A stretch of 64,000 nt of DNA from JAMHWF01 sp048500255 (GCA_048500255.1 JASNYH010000007.1:1-64000), one strand, 5' to 3'; shown: positions 8,670 to 18,638, counted from the first letter of the stretch. Numbers and translations are program-made. Notes: generated by a model from the letters alone, not told the origin.

Positions 8670-8690
8670 GCGGGCACGCGGCTTGCCCGC
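8670..8690. terminator. Hairpin between the SDR and nfeD genes
   Basis: Arms GCGGGCA and TGCCCGC flank a 7-nt loop in the 66-bp gap. A perfect 12-bp palindrome AGCCGCGCGGCT (8637-8648) lies directly after the SDR stop. Neither is followed by a T-tract, so termination here is only possible. Confidence 0.35.
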
Positions 8691-8702
8691 ACGCTGCGCA
8701 CC

Positions 8703-10091
8703 ATGACCTGGCTGCGCTGCCTCCGGGCCTGCCTGCTCGCGGGCGGGCTGGGCGCAGCGATGCTCGTCGGGGCGCAACCGGCGCCGACGGTCCACGTGCT
8801 GCAGGTCCACGACGCGATCGGCCCGGCCAGCGCCGACTACGTGGTGCGCGGCCTGCGCAAGGCGCAGGAGGCCGGCGCCACGCTGGTGGTGCTCGAGCTC
8901 GACACGCCGGGCGGGCTCGACACGTCGATGCGCCAGATCATCCAGGCCATCCTCGGCTCGGCCGTCCCGGTGGCGACCTATGTGGCGCCGTCGGGCGCCC
9001 GCGCGGCGAGCGCCGGCACCTACATCCTCTACGCCAGCCACGTCGCGGCGATGGCGCCGTCGACGACGCTGGGCGCGGCGACGCCGGTGGCGATCGGCAT
9101 GCCGGGCGGCGGCGGCGAAACGCCAAGGCCGCCGCCGCGCGGCGCGTCGGCACCCGCGAGCGCGCCGCCGGCCGACGCGATGACGGCCAAGCAGGTCAAC
9201 GACGCCGCCGCCTTCATCCGCGGCCTGGCGCAGCAGCGCGGTCGCAATGCCGAATGGGCCGAGCGCGCGGTGCGCGAGGCGGTCAGCCTGACCGCCGCCG
9301 AGGCCGAGCGCGAGCGCGTGATCGACATCGTGGCGCGCGACCTGACCGAGCTGCTCGACCGCATCGACGGCCGCCGCGTGCGCACGCCGGCCGGCGAGGT
9401 GACGCTGCGCACGCGCGGCGCCGAGGTGACGCGCGTGCCGCCGGGCTGGCGCCACCAGCTGCTCTCGGTGATCGCCAGCCCGAGCCTCGCGCTGGTCCTG
9501 ATGATGCTGGGCCTCTACGGGCTGCTGTTCGAGTTCTCGTCGCCGGGCTTCGGCGTGGCCGGGGTGGTCGGTGCGATCTGCCTGCTGCTCGCGCTGTTCG
9601 CGATGCACGTACTGCCGATCAACTACGCCGGCCTCGCCCTGCTCGCGCTGGGCGTCGCGCTGATGGCCGCCGAGGCCGTATCGCCCACCTTCGGCGTGTT
9701 CGGCGCGGGCGGTCTGGTCGCCTTCGTCGCCGGCGGACTGCTGCTGTTCGACGACGACATGCCCGGCTACGGCGTGCCGCTGCCGCTGCTGCTCGGCATG
9801 GCGGCGCTGTCGGCGCTCCTCATCGCGGGCGGCGGCACGATGGCACTGCGCGCGCGGCGCCGGCCGCTGGCCAGCGGTGTGCAGCAGATGATCGGCGCGC
9901 TCGGCGAGGTGCTGGAGCCCGACGCCGGCGGCGCCTGGGTCCGCGTGCACGGCGAGCGCTGGCGCGCGCGTGCGGGCGTGCCGCTCGCCGCCGGCCAGCG
10001 GATACGCGTGACCGGCCTCGCGGGCCTCACGCTGCAGGTGGAACCGGCCGCCGCCGACGGCGGCACTTCGCGACAAGGAGCAACGCCATGA
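8703..10091 (+). CDS. nfeD: NfeD-family membrane serine protease (ClpP-class)
   Basis: The 462-residue protein has a signal peptide, a ClpP-like protease domain (about 28-220), four to five membrane segments (about 255-390) and a C-terminal OB-fold NfeD domain. The catalytic pair of the family is visible: Ser103 in ARAASAGTYI and Lys163 in TAKQVNDAA. Partner proteases of this type cut stomatin-like proteins. The slipin gene overlaps its stop codon by ATGA, which supports a joint role in membrane-domain quality control. An unusual Pro/Ala/Gly-rich loop (about 132-158) lies between the two catalytic residues. Confidence 0.9.
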   Translation: MTWLRCLRACLLAGGLGAAMLVGAQPAPTVHVLQVHDAIGPASADYVVRGLRKAQEAGATLVVLELDTPGGLDTSMRQIIQAILGSAVPVATYVAPSGARAASAGTYILYASHVAAMAPSTTLGAATPVAIGMPGGGGETPRPPPRGASAPASAPPADAMTAKQVNDAAAFIRGLAQQRGRNAEWAERAVREAVSLTAAEAERERVIDIVARDLTELLDRIDGRRVRTPAGEVTLRTRGAEVTRVPPGWRHQLLSVIASPSLALVLMMLGLYGLLFEFSSPGFGVAGVVGAICLLLALFAMHVLPINYAGLALLALGVALMAAEAVSPTFGVFGAGGLVAFVAGGLLLFDDDMPGYGVPLPLLLGMAALSALLIAGGGTMALRARRRPLASGVQQMIGALGEVLEPDAGGAWVRVHGERWRARAGVPLAAGQRIRVTGLAGLTLQVEPAAADGGTSRQGATP

Positions 10092-10855
10092 TCGTCAACC
10101 TCGGCCTCGGCGCGGTGCTGCTGCCGCTGCTCGTGCTCGCCTTCGCCTCGCTGCGCATCCTGCGCGAATACGAGCGCGGCGTCGTGTTCCAGCTCGGGCG
10201 CTTCTGGAAGGTCAAGGGGCCGGGCCTCGTGCTCGTGATCCCGGGCATCCAGCAGATGGTGCGCGTCGACCTGCGCGTCGTGACCTACGACGTGCCGCCG
10301 CAGGACGTGATCTCGCGCGACAACGTGTCGGTCAAGGTCAACGCCGTGCTCTTCTTTCGCGTCGTCGATCCCGAGAAGGCGATCATCCAGGTGGCCGAGT
10401 ACCTGAGCGCGACCAGCCAGCTCGCGCAGACCACGCTGCGCGTCGTGCTCGGCAAGCACGAACTCGACGAGATGCTCGCCGAGCGCGAGCGCATGAACGC
10501 GGACATCCAGCGCATCCTCGACGAGCAGACCGATGCCTGGGGCATCAAGGTGACCAACGTCGAGATCAAGCACGTCGACCTCAACGAGTCGATGGTGCGC
10601 GCCATCGCGCGCCAGGCCGAGGCCGAGCGCGAGCGTCGCGCCAAGGTGATCCACGCCGAGGGCGAGAAGCAGGCCGCCGCGTCGCTGATCGAGGCCGCGC
10701 GCATGCTGGCCCAGGAGCCGGCCGCGATGCAGCTGCGCTACCTGCAGACGATGACGCAGGTCGCCGGCGACCGCGCGTCGACGATGGTGCTGCCGCTGCC
10801 GATCGACCTGCTCGGCGGCATGACGGCGAGCCAGCGCAAGGCGCCGGCGGGCTGA
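10088..10855 (+). CDS. Slipin / stomatin-like SPFH-domain protein
   Basis: The 255-residue protein has one N-terminal membrane segment (about 5-22), then the SPFH core (LREYERGVVFQLGRF, GPGLVLVIPGIQ, YDVPPQDVISRDNV). A charged coiled-coil follows (AEAERERRAKVIHAEGEKQAA) before a hydrophobic C-terminal tail that is the usual NfeD cleavage region. It assembles oligomeric membrane microdomains. The ATG overlaps the nfeD stop, and AAGGAG lies 7 nt upstream inside nfeD, so the pair is translationally coupled. Confidence 0.93.
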   Translation: MIVNLGLGAVLLPLLVLAFASLRILREYERGVVFQLGRFWKVKGPGLVLVIPGIQQMVRVDLRVVTYDVPPQDVISRDNVSVKVNAVLFFRVVDPEKAIIQVAEYLSATSQLAQTTLRVVLGKHELDEMLAERERMNADIQRILDEQTDAWGIKVTNVEIKHVDLNESMVRAIARQAEAERERRAKVIHAEGEKQAAASLIEAARMLAQEPAAMQLRYLQTMTQVAGDRASTMVLPLPIDLLGGMTASQRKAPAG

Positions 10856-11055
10856 CGCCCGAGCAGCCCGTCGGGCGCGACGCTCACGTCCCAGCCTTGT
10901 TCGCGGGTTCGACTGCAGCGCATCGATCACTTGGGCGAACCGCTCGCTGCCATGTCCGGGCAGCGGCTCGCGTTCGAGGCGAAGGACGCCCGCGACCGAT
11001 CGACTTGCCGACAGACCGAACAGCTCGCACTTGCGTATTGCCTAATCCGGGCCTC

Positions 11056-11091
11056 TTGCCTTTGTTCGTTCGATCGTTAGAATGTAGAATC
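11056..11091 (+). promoter_or_regulatory. Promoter of the ArsR-rhodanese gene; message probably leaderless
   Basis: TTGCCT (11056-11061), a 16-bp spacer and TAGAAT (11078-11083) form a good sigma-70 promoter. A second TAGAAT (11085-11090) abuts the ATG at 11092. Initiation about 7 nt after the first -10 would fall at the ATG itself, and no Shine-Dalgarno sequence precedes it. An 18-bp imperfect dyad centred on CGATCG overlaps the -10 box and may be the autoregulatory site. Confidence 0.5.
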
Positions 11092-11766
11092 ATGAACAAG
11101 GCCATGAGCAAGCGATCTCTCAAGGACGTCCTGTACGAGCAGGTCGCCCGTGTCGGCAAGGCATTGGCCAGCCCCAAGCGGCTGGAGATCCTCGAGATGC
11201 TGGCGCAGGGAGAAAAAGCGGTCGAGACCGTCGCCAGCCAGGTGTCGATCGACGTCAAGCTGGCGAGCGCCCATCTGAAGGCGCTGAAGGAAGCGCGGCT
11301 CGTGCAGGTGCGCCGCGACGGCAAGCGGATGATCTATCGGCTCAGCGGGCCCGACGTCGCGCGGCTCGGCGTGACGCTGCGTCAGGTCGCCGAGGAGCAC
11401 TTGGTCGAGCTGCGCCTGGCCCTGCAGCAGATGATGGCCGAGCCCGAACGCATGGCGCAGGTAGGCCGCAAGGAGTTGCTGGCGCAGGCCAAGCGGGGCG
11501 AGGTGGTGGTGCTCGACGTGCGACCGCCCGAGGAGTTCGACGCCGCGCACCTGCCCTACGCGCGCTCGGTGCCGCTGTCGGAGCTGGCGCAGCGTCTGGC
11601 CGAGCTGCACCGCGACGTGGACATCGTCGCCTACTGCCGCGGGCCGTTCTGCGTGATGGCCGACGAGGCAGTGAACCTGCTGCGCGAGCACGGCTACCGC
11701 GCACGCAAGATCTTCGACGGCGTGAGCGAGTGGCAGGCCGCGGGCCTGCCCGTGACGCGCCGCTGA
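11092..11766 (+). CDS. ArsR-family regulator fused to a rhodanese domain
   Basis: This 224-residue protein has a winged-helix ArsR domain (about 12-90: SPKRLEILEMLAQGEKAVETVA, then the recognition helix) and a C-terminal rhodanese domain (about 125-222). The rhodanese active loop starts at Cys182 (YCRGPFC, with a second Cys at 187). ArsR-rhodanese fusions act as thiol or sulfane-sulfur responsive repressors. It heads a plus-strand operon with DsrE, an MBL enzyme and two MFS transporters, which supports sensing of reactive sulfur. If translation does not start leaderless at 11092, the ATG at 11104 behind AAGG is the alternative. Confidence 0.9.
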   Translation: MNKAMSKRSLKDVLYEQVARVGKALASPKRLEILEMLAQGEKAVETVASQVSIDVKLASAHLKALKEARLVQVRRDGKRMIYRLSGPDVARLGVTLRQVAEEHLVELRLALQQMMAEPERMAQVGRKELLAQAKRGEVVVLDVRPPEEFDAAHLPYARSVPLSELAQRLAELHRDVDIVAYCRGPFCVMADEAVNLLREHGYRARKIFDGVSEWQAAGLPVTRR

Positions 11767-11796
11767 GCACCGGCGCGCGCTCCCCGGAGAATCGCC

Positions 11797-12147
11797 ATGA
11801 CCTTCACCCTCTTCATCGTCAACGACGCACCCTACGGCGACGAGCGCGCCTACAACGCCCTGCGCCTGGCCGGTGCCCTGGCCTCGCGCGAAGGCCAGGC
11901 CGTGCGCCTGTTCCTGATGGCCGATGCCGTCACCTGCGCCAAGAGCGGCCAGAAGGTGCCCGAGGGCTACTACAACGTGCAGCTCATGCTCGGCAAGGTC
12001 GCGCGCAAGGGCGAGGTCGGCCTGTGCGGCACCTGCATGGACGCGCGCGGCCTGCGCGACGACGAACTGATCGAGGGCGCCAAGCGCAGCACCCTCGCGC
12101 AGCTGGCCGACTGGACGGCCGAGGCCGACAAGGTCCTGGTGTTCTAG
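11797..12147 (+). CDS. DsrE-family sulfur-relay protein
   Basis: The 116-residue protein has the DsrE/F alpha-beta fold start (FTLFIVNDAPYGDERAYNAL) and Cys residues at 47, 77 and 80. The last two form the GLCGTC motif that carries persulfide in this family. It probably accepts or passes on sulfane sulfur in the cytoplasm. It lies 30 bp after the ArsR-rhodanese gene behind a CGGAGA ribosome binding site. A related DsrE with a C-G-A-C motif lies at 18961, so the region carries two. Confidence 0.9.
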   Translation: MTFTLFIVNDAPYGDERAYNALRLAGALASREGQAVRLFLMADAVTCAKSGQKVPEGYYNVQLMLGKVARKGEVGLCGTCMDARGLRDDELIEGAKRSTLAQLADWTAEADKVLVF

Positions 12148-12149
12148 GC

Positions 12150-13343
12150 ATGGCGCTCGGCATGATCAGCGCAGGCGGCAACATCATCGTCCTGGCAGCC
12201 GGCCAGGCGCTGACGCTTTCGGCGATCGTGCTTTCGATGACGCTGGCCGGCATCGTCGGCGCCGTGCTCGCACCCGACAAGGGGTGGGCGACGCTGCCCG
12301 TGGCGGCGATGGTGCTGGGCACGGCCGTCGCGTCGATCCCGGCTTCGCTGCTGATGCGGCGAATCGGGCGGCGCGCGGGCTTCCTCGCCGGCGCGACGAT
12401 CGGTGTGGCCGGCAGCGCGCTGGCGGCGTTCGGCGTCCAGTCGGGCAGCTTCGCGACCTTCGTCGCCGGGCACCTGCTGATCGGCGGCTATCAGGGCTTT
12501 GCCAACTACTATCGATTCGCCGCCGCCGAGGCAGCCGGGCCGGGCCATGCGGGCCGGGCCATCTCATGGGTCGTCGCCGGGGGTGTCGTCGCAGCTTTCG
12601 TTGGACCGCAGATCGCGGTCTGGGGGCGCGAATGGATGCTGCCGCATCTGTTCCTGGGCTCGTACCTCGCGCAGGGCGCACTGACGGTCGTCGCGATCGG
12701 ACTGCTCTGCCTGCTGCGGCTGCCCGTGCCCAAGGCGGCCGGCAGCGAGCCTGCGCGGCCGCTGTCGCAGATCGCGCGCCAGCCCGCGCTGCGTGCCGCC
12801 ATCGCCGGCGCCTCGGTCGGCTACATGGTGATGATCATGGCGATGACGGCCACGCCGTTGGCCATGCTGGGCTGCGGCTTCGGCACGGACGACGTGCGGC
12901 CGGTCATCCAGTGGCACGTGTTCGGCATGTTCGCACCGTCGTTCTTCACCGGCAGACTGGTCGCACGCTGGGGCGCCCTGCGGGTGATGCAGGTCGGCTT
13001 CGTGGCGCTCATCGGGCACGTGGCGATCGCGGTCGCCGGCATCGAGTACCTGCACTTCGTCTCGGCGCTGATCCTGCTGGGCGTGGGCTGGAACTTCGCC
13101 TTCGTCGGCGGCACCGCGCTGCTGACGCAGACCTACCGCGCGAGCGAGCAGACCAAGGTGCAGGCGCTCAACGAGGCGATCGTGTTCGGGCTCGTCGCGC
13201 TCGGCAGCCTGGGCGCGGGCTGGCTCTACGACCGCTTCGGCTGGGTCACGCTCAATCTCGCGGCGCTGCCGCTGCTGCTGCTCGCGCTGGGTTGGGCGTT
13301 CGCTGCCGAACGGCGGCGCGTGGCGGCGCCGGCCGCAGCCTGA
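12150..13343 (+). CDS. Major facilitator superfamily transporter
   Basis: The 397-residue protein has about 12 hydrophobic segments. Loop motifs include RRIGRRAGFLAG between helices 2 and 3, and its second-half counterpart GRLVARWGALRVM, as expected for MFS. The start codon lies 2 nt after the DsrE stop; there is no separate ribosome binding site, so translational coupling is likely. Its place in the sulfur operon suggests transport of a sulfur compound, but the substrate is unknown. A second MFS gene follows the MBL gene. Confidence 0.85.
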   Translation: MALGMISAGGNIIVLAAGQALTLSAIVLSMTLAGIVGAVLAPDKGWATLPVAAMVLGTAVASIPASLLMRRIGRRAGFLAGATIGVAGSALAAFGVQSGSFATFVAGHLLIGGYQGFANYYRFAAAEAAGPGHAGRAISWVVAGGVVAAFVGPQIAVWGREWMLPHLFLGSYLAQGALTVVAIGLLCLLRLPVPKAAGSEPARPLSQIARQPALRAAIAGASVGYMVMIMAMTATPLAMLGCGFGTDDVRPVIQWHVFGMFAPSFFTGRLVARWGALRVMQVGFVALIGHVAIAVAGIEYLHFVSALILLGVGWNFAFVGGTALLTQTYRASEQTKVQALNEAIVFGLVALGSLGAGWLYDRFGWVTLNLAALPLLLLALGWAFAAERRRVAAPAAA

Positions 13344-13405
13344 CTCGAGGCAGGACCACCGCGACGCTTTCCTCGAAGACGCTCGTTGAAGACAAGGAGA
13401 CAAGC

Positions 13406-14161
13406 ATGTTCTTCCGCCAACGCCCCGCCGCCGACGCCACGCTGTCCTACCTCTTCGGCTGTGCCGGACACCAGATGGCCGTTGCCGTCGATGTCGTGGC
13501 CGGCGACGAGGACTGGTTCATCACCGAGGCCGCGAGAGCCGGCGCGCGCATCGCGCACGTCGTCGACACCCATGTGCATGCCGACCACTACTCCGGCGGC
13601 CCCGAGCTGGCACGGCGCGTCGGCGCTCCGTACCACCTGCACGAGAGCAACCGGGGCCGCGTCGGCCTCGAGTTCTCTGCGCTGCGCGACGGTCAGCGGC
13701 TCGAGGCCGGCAACGTGCTGGTCGACGTGATGCACACGCCCGGCCACACGCCCGACAGCGTCTGCCTGGTCGTGCGCGATCTGCGCCGCGGCGACGAGCC
13801 CTGGTTCGTCATCACGGGCGACACGCTGTTCGTCGGCGCGGTCGGTCGCCCCGATCTCGCGGGCCGCGAGCGCGAGATGGCCGCGCAGTTGCACGACACG
13901 CTGCACCGGCGGCTGCTGACCTTGCCGCCCGAGCTGGAGATCTATCCGGGCCACCAGGCCGGCAGCGCGTGCGGGGCGGGCCTGTCGGGCAAGCCCGCGT
14001 CCACCATCGGCTTCGAGAAGCGCTTCAACCCGATGCTGTCGATGTCGCGTGATGCCTTCGTCGACGCGGTGACGGCCGAGATTCCGCCGCCGCCGGCCGA
14101 CATGGCGCGAATCGTCGAGGTCAACCTGCGCGGCATCGTCCCCGCGGCAGCGCTCGGCTGA
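13406..14161 (+). CDS. MBL-fold hydrolase, persulfide-dioxygenase-like
   Basis: This 251-residue metallo-beta-lactamase-fold protein has THVHADH near residue 54, a distal His in HTPGHTPDS, Asp in ITGDTLFVGAVGRPDL and a final His in YPGHQAGSACG. The VGRPDL stretch and the PGH segment match the ETHE1/Blh persulfide dioxygenase branch, which oxidises glutathione persulfide to sulfite. The neighbouring ArsR-rhodanese and DsrE genes agree with that role. The ATG at 13406 follows an AAGGAGA ribosome binding site. It could also be a glyoxalase-II-like enzyme, but the context argues against that. Confidence 0.85.
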   Translation: MFFRQRPAADATLSYLFGCAGHQMAVAVDVVAGDEDWFITEAARAGARIAHVVDTHVHADHYSGGPELARRVGAPYHLHESNRGRVGLEFSALRDGQRLEAGNVLVDVMHTPGHTPDSVCLVVRDLRRGDEPWFVITGDTLFVGAVGRPDLAGREREMAAQLHDTLHRRLLTLPPELEIYPGHQAGSACGAGLSGKPASTIGFEKRFNPMLSMSRDAFVDAVTAEIPPPPADMARIVEVNLRGIVPAAALG

Positions 14162-14179
14162 GGCGCCGCAAGGCCGCCC

Positions 14180-15457
14180 ATGCACTTCGGCATCCGCGTC
14201 AACCTCGGCCAGTTCCTGCAGCAGCTGCTGCAGGTGCTGCTCGTGGGCATGACCATCGGCATGATGCGCAACGTCGTGCCGGCGCTCGCCGAAGGCGAGT
14301 TCGGCGTGCCGCGCGGCTCCTTCATGCTGCTCGTGGCCTTCGTCGTGGCCTTCGGGTTCGTCAAGGGAGCGATGAACTTCGTCGCCGGGCGGCTCGCCGA
14401 GCGCGTCGGGCGCAAGCGCGTGCTGCTGCTGGGCTGGCTGGTGGCACTGCCGATTCCGGCGCTGATCTACTTCGCGCCGAGCTGGTCGTGGGTCGTCTTC
14501 GCGACCGTGCTGCTGGGCATCAACCAGGGGCTGACCTGGTCGATGACGCAGACGGCCAAGCTCGACTTCACGCGTGCCGACCAGCGCGGCCTGGTGATCG
14601 GGCTCAACGAGTTCTCGGGCTATGTGGGCGTGGCGCTGGCCGGCGTGGCCACCGGCTACCTCGCGGCGGCGCTGGGCCCTCGCGAGGGCCTGCTGTGGTT
14701 CGGCGCCGCGGTGATCGGGCTGGCAACGCTGCTGTCGGCGCTGGCCGTCGCCGAGACGCTGCCGTGGGCCCGCGACGAGGTCAAGCGCCATGCCGCGCCT
14801 TCGGCCACGTCGCTGCGCCCGCGCTACCCCGCAGGCGTGAGCGCACAGCCCTCCACCGGCGAGATGTTCACGCTGATGAGCTGGCGCGATCGCCGCATGG
14901 CGGCGTTGTGCCAGGCCGGGCTGGTGGAGAAGTTCGTCGACGCGCTGGTCTGGGCCTTCTGGCCGGTCTACCTGCACCAGCGCGGCGTCGACCTGCCGGG
15001 CATCGGCTGGATCGTCGGCGTCTACGGATTCACCTGGGGCACGGCCCAGTTCTTCACCGGCAAGCTCTCGGACCGGCTCGGGCGCCACCTGCTCAATGCC
15101 TGGGGCATGTGGATCTGCGGGGCCGGTGTCGCGCTGATGCCGCTCGGCCAGGGCGCGGCCTGGTGGAGCGCGTCGGCCGCCGTGGCGGGCCTGGGCATGG
15201 CGATGCTCTATCCGAATCTCAGCGCCGCCGTCGCCGACATCGCGCACCCGAGCTGGCGCGCCTCAGCGATCGGCATCTACCGCTTCTGGCGCGACCTGGG
15301 CTACGGCATCGGCGCGCTCGGCCTGGGTGTCGCCGCAGCGCTCGGCGGCGGCCTCGAGACCGCGTTCTGGTTCGTCGCCGTGGCCATGCTGGCCTCCGGC
15401 GCCGTGCTGTTGCGCTGGGGCGAGGAGACGCACCCGCGGCTCAATCCCGCGACCTAG
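14180..15457 (+). CDS. Major facilitator superfamily transporter
   Basis: The 425-residue protein has about 12 membrane helices with MFS loop motifs GRLAERVGRKRVLLLG (near residue 73) and GKLSDRLGRHLL in the second half. A charged central loop (about 195-230) separates the two six-helix bundles. It begins 18 bp after the MBL gene and closes the plus-strand sulfur operon. It then converges on the NtrC-type regulator gene with a 12-bp gap. It shares only the fold with the MFS at 12150, so it is not a tandem duplicate. The substrate is unknown. Confidence 0.85.
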   Translation: MHFGIRVNLGQFLQQLLQVLLVGMTIGMMRNVVPALAEGEFGVPRGSFMLLVAFVVAFGFVKGAMNFVAGRLAERVGRKRVLLLGWLVALPIPALIYFAPSWSWVVFATVLLGINQGLTWSMTQTAKLDFTRADQRGLVIGLNEFSGYVGVALAGVATGYLAAALGPREGLLWFGAAVIGLATLLSALAVAETLPWARDEVKRHAAPSATSLRPRYPAGVSAQPSTGEMFTLMSWRDRRMAALCQAGLVEKFVDALVWAFWPVYLHQRGVDLPGIGWIVGVYGFTWGTAQFFTGKLSDRLGRHLLNAWGMWICGAGVALMPLGQGAAWWSASAAVAGLGMAMLYPNLSAAVADIAHPSWRASAIGIYRFWRDLGYGIGALGLGVAAALGGGLETAFWFVAVAMLASGAVLLRWGEETHPRLNPAT

Positions 15458-15469
15458 GAGGCGCGCCGC

Positions 15470-16861
<1,392 letters not shown>

Positions 16862-16865
16862 GTCG

Positions 16866-18002
16866 TCACGCAGCCGCGAACGGCAGGCTGACGACGAAGG
16901 TGCTGCCGCGCTGCGCCGCCGTCTGCACCTCGATGTCGCCGCCGTGCAGCCGCGCGAGGTTGCGCGCGATCGCCAGGCCGAGTCCGCTGCCCGGCGTGCC
17001 GTCGCCGTTGCGGGCGCGGAAGAAGCGCTCGAACAGGTGCGGAACGTCCTCGGCCGCGATGCCGCTGCCGTGGTCCTCGACGGCGATGCGCAGCCGGCCG
17101 TCGCCCGGCTCCGTGCGCAGCCTCACCGTCGAGTCGGCGCGGCTGAACTTGACGGCGTTGTCCACCAGGTTGATCAGGATCTGCTTGAGCTTGTCGGCGT
17201 CCGCATCGACGGTCGACGCCGCGTGCGCCTGCTCCAGCCGCACGCCTTTGCAGTCGGCGGCCGGTCGAATCATCATGAACACCTCGTCGACGAGCGGCTG
17301 CAGTTGCACGGTCGAGCGCTGCAGCCGGATGTGGCCGGACTGCGAGCGCCCCCAGTCGAGCAGCTCGTTGACGACGCGGATCAGCCGCCCGCTGTCGCCC
17401 TCGATGATGGCCACGTAGTCGCGCTGCGCGTCGGTGAGGCTGCCCGCCAGCCCGTCGCGCAGGTTCTGCGCCGAGCCGAGGATGGCGGTCAACGGTGTGC
17501 GCAATTCGTGCGACACGTTGGACAGCACGGCCGAGCGCAGCTTGTCGAGCTCGAGCAGTTCGAGGTTGGCTTCGGCCAGCCGCACGTTGGCGTCGCGCAG
17601 CTCGGCGGTGCGGGCATCGACCGCGGCCGCGAGGTTGTCGTTCTGCTGGCGGATCAGCAGCTGCTGGCCGCGTAGCTCCTGCGACAGGCCCATCAGGTGG
17701 TGCTGGTTGTGGATCAGCTCGTCGGTGCGCCGGTGGTTGACCTGACCCTGCCAGACGATGGTGGCGAGCAGCGCGGCGGCGAGCAGCGCCTGCGGCCAGC
17801 CGGGCGGCACGAGCAGCAGCGACAGCGTCAGCACGACGAGTGCGAAGCTCATGCCGTTGGACTGCCAGGCGTGGCATTGCCGGAGCTGCAGCGAGCACAC
17901 GCTGCAGCGGCCGTAGGGCTGCGTCTCAACGTTGCGGCGGAGGACGCAGTTGGCGTTGATCGGCCCGGCCTTCTTCGTCGATGTCGATGTCAGCGTGGTC
18001 AT
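16866..18002 (-). CDS. Membrane sensor histidine kinase with Cys-rich cytoplasmic N-terminus
   Basis: The 378-residue kinase starts with about 50 cytoplasmic residues holding C19, C33, C36, C43 and H44 (RCSVC and QCHAW). Two membrane helices (about 52-66 and 71-86) with almost no periplasmic loop follow. Next are a coiled coil (about 105-155), HisKA with His165 in SNVSHELRTP and an HATPase domain (NLVDNAVKF, GSGIA, GSGLGLAI). The lack of a sensor loop and the Cys cluster suggest it senses a thiol, metal or redox signal inside the cell. The ATG at 18002 lies within the end of the DUF4395 gene, with GGAAGGGGG upstream. Confidence 0.92.
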   Translation of the reverse strand: MTTLTSTSTKKAGPINANCVLRRNVETQPYGRCSVCSLQLRQCHAWQSNGMSFALVVLTLSLLLVPPGWPQALLAAALLATIVWQGQVNHRRTDELIHNQHHLMGLSQELRGQQLLIRQQNDNLAAAVDARTAELRDANVRLAEANLELLELDKLRSAVLSNVSHELRTPLTAILGSAQNLRDGLAGSLTDAQRDYVAIIEGDSGRLIRVVNELLDWGRSQSGHIRLQRSTVQLQPLVDEVFMMIRPAADCKGVRLEQAHAASTVDADADKLKQILINLVDNAVKFSRADSTVRLRTEPGDGRLRIAVEDHGSGIAAEDVPHLFERFFRARNGDGTPGSGLGLAIARNLARLHGGDIEVQTAAQRGSTFVVSLPFAAA

Positions 18003-18501
18003 CGAAGCCCCCTTCCAGCAGGCCGTGGCGGGCCGCCCAGTCGCGCCCCAGCACGTAGAACCAGCAGCCCGCGCAAAAGCCCAGCGTCGGCGCCATCAGG
18101 AACGACGCCGTCGGCACCGTCAGGACGATGAAGCCGACCATCGGATGGCCGGCCCAGACCGCGCCGATGCCCAGCGCCTGCACGACCACCGAGATGGCGC
18201 AGGCGCCGCGCGAGCCGCGCAGGTCGAAGTACAGGTCGCCGAAGCGGTGCTCGCCGCGGAAACGCACGACGCGTGCCACGACGCGCGCCACCGGCACCCA
18301 GCGCGGCGACAGTGCCTCGAGCACGGTCAGCGCGAAGGTCACGTACGCGAAGCGAACGTCCTGCGTGAACAGCGCCGCCACCAGGCAGGCCGCCTCGACC
18401 AGCCGCTGCACGCGCAAGCCCGGACCGTACTGCAGCTCGCGATCGAGCACCTGCGATGACGCGCTCTGCGGCAACGCAGGCGCGGACAGCACGGTCTTCA
18501 T
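17926..18501 (-). CDS. DUF4395 family membrane protein
   Basis: The 191-residue protein has the DUF4395 pattern, with an RVQRLVEAACLVAALFT helix and four to five membrane segments overall. A CxxC-like GFCAGCWFY lies in the last helix (about 150-160). An acidic tail, DDHADIDIDEEG, follows. The function of DUF4395 is unknown; it is often found with rhodanese, TusA or DsrE genes. The ATG at 18501 has GGAGGGG 6 nt upstream. The reading frame overlaps the kinase gene by 77 bp, so the two are tightly coupled. A role in sulfur handling at the membrane, perhaps as a sensor partner, is inference. Confidence 0.85.
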   Translation of the reverse strand: MKTVLSAPALPQSASSQVLDRELQYGPGLRVQRLVEAACLVAALFTQDVRFAYVTFALTVLEALSPRWVPVARVVARVVRFRGEHRFGDLYFDLRGSRGACAISVVVQALGIGAVWAGHPMVGFIVLTVPTASFLMAPTLGFCAGCWFYVLGRDWAARHGLLEGGFDDHADIDIDEEGRADQRQLRPPPQR

Positions 18502-18534
18502 GGCCACCCCTCCGAAGTGCAGCCTGGAGCGGAT

Positions 18535-18552
18535 CATGTCCGAGCGGACATG
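18535..18552. promoter_or_regulatory. Palindromic upstream activating site candidate for the NtrC-type regulator
   Basis: CATGTCCG and CGGACATG form a perfect dyad with a 2-bp AG spacer. A second, weaker dyad with CATG ends lies at 18555-18572. They sit 87 to 104 bp before the sigma-54 promoter at 18639, the usual enhancer distance for NtrC-type activators. They are also just upstream of the DUF4395 start on the other strand. Binding by the regulator at 15470-16861 is inference. Confidence 0.55.
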
Positions 18553-18638
18553 GCCATGTCGAATCCGTCATGCAAAGGCCGCGCGCGCGGCCGGGTGACG
18601 CCCCGCCCGCCAGAGGCGTCGACGGCTCCGGCGTGCGC

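Noticed and set aside
10951..10960. CATGTCCG half-site before the ArsR-rhodanese gene, matching the sigma-54 enhancer palindrome
   Set aside because: Only one half is present and no -24/-12 promoter is correctly spaced nearby, so control of this operon by the NtrC-type regulator is not supported.
11031..11062. Possible sigma-54 promoter before the ArsR-rhodanese gene (GCAC and TTGC elements)
   Set aside because: The elements are 2 bp too far apart for a -24/-12 promoter; the TTGCCT/TAGAAT sigma-70 promoter fits better.
13226..15247. Long open frame on the minus strand (673 codons) opposite the MBL and MFS genes
   Set aside because: It is a mirror frame of GC-rich codons, rich in Arg, Gly and His repeats, with no domain pattern, while the plus strand holds two clear genes.
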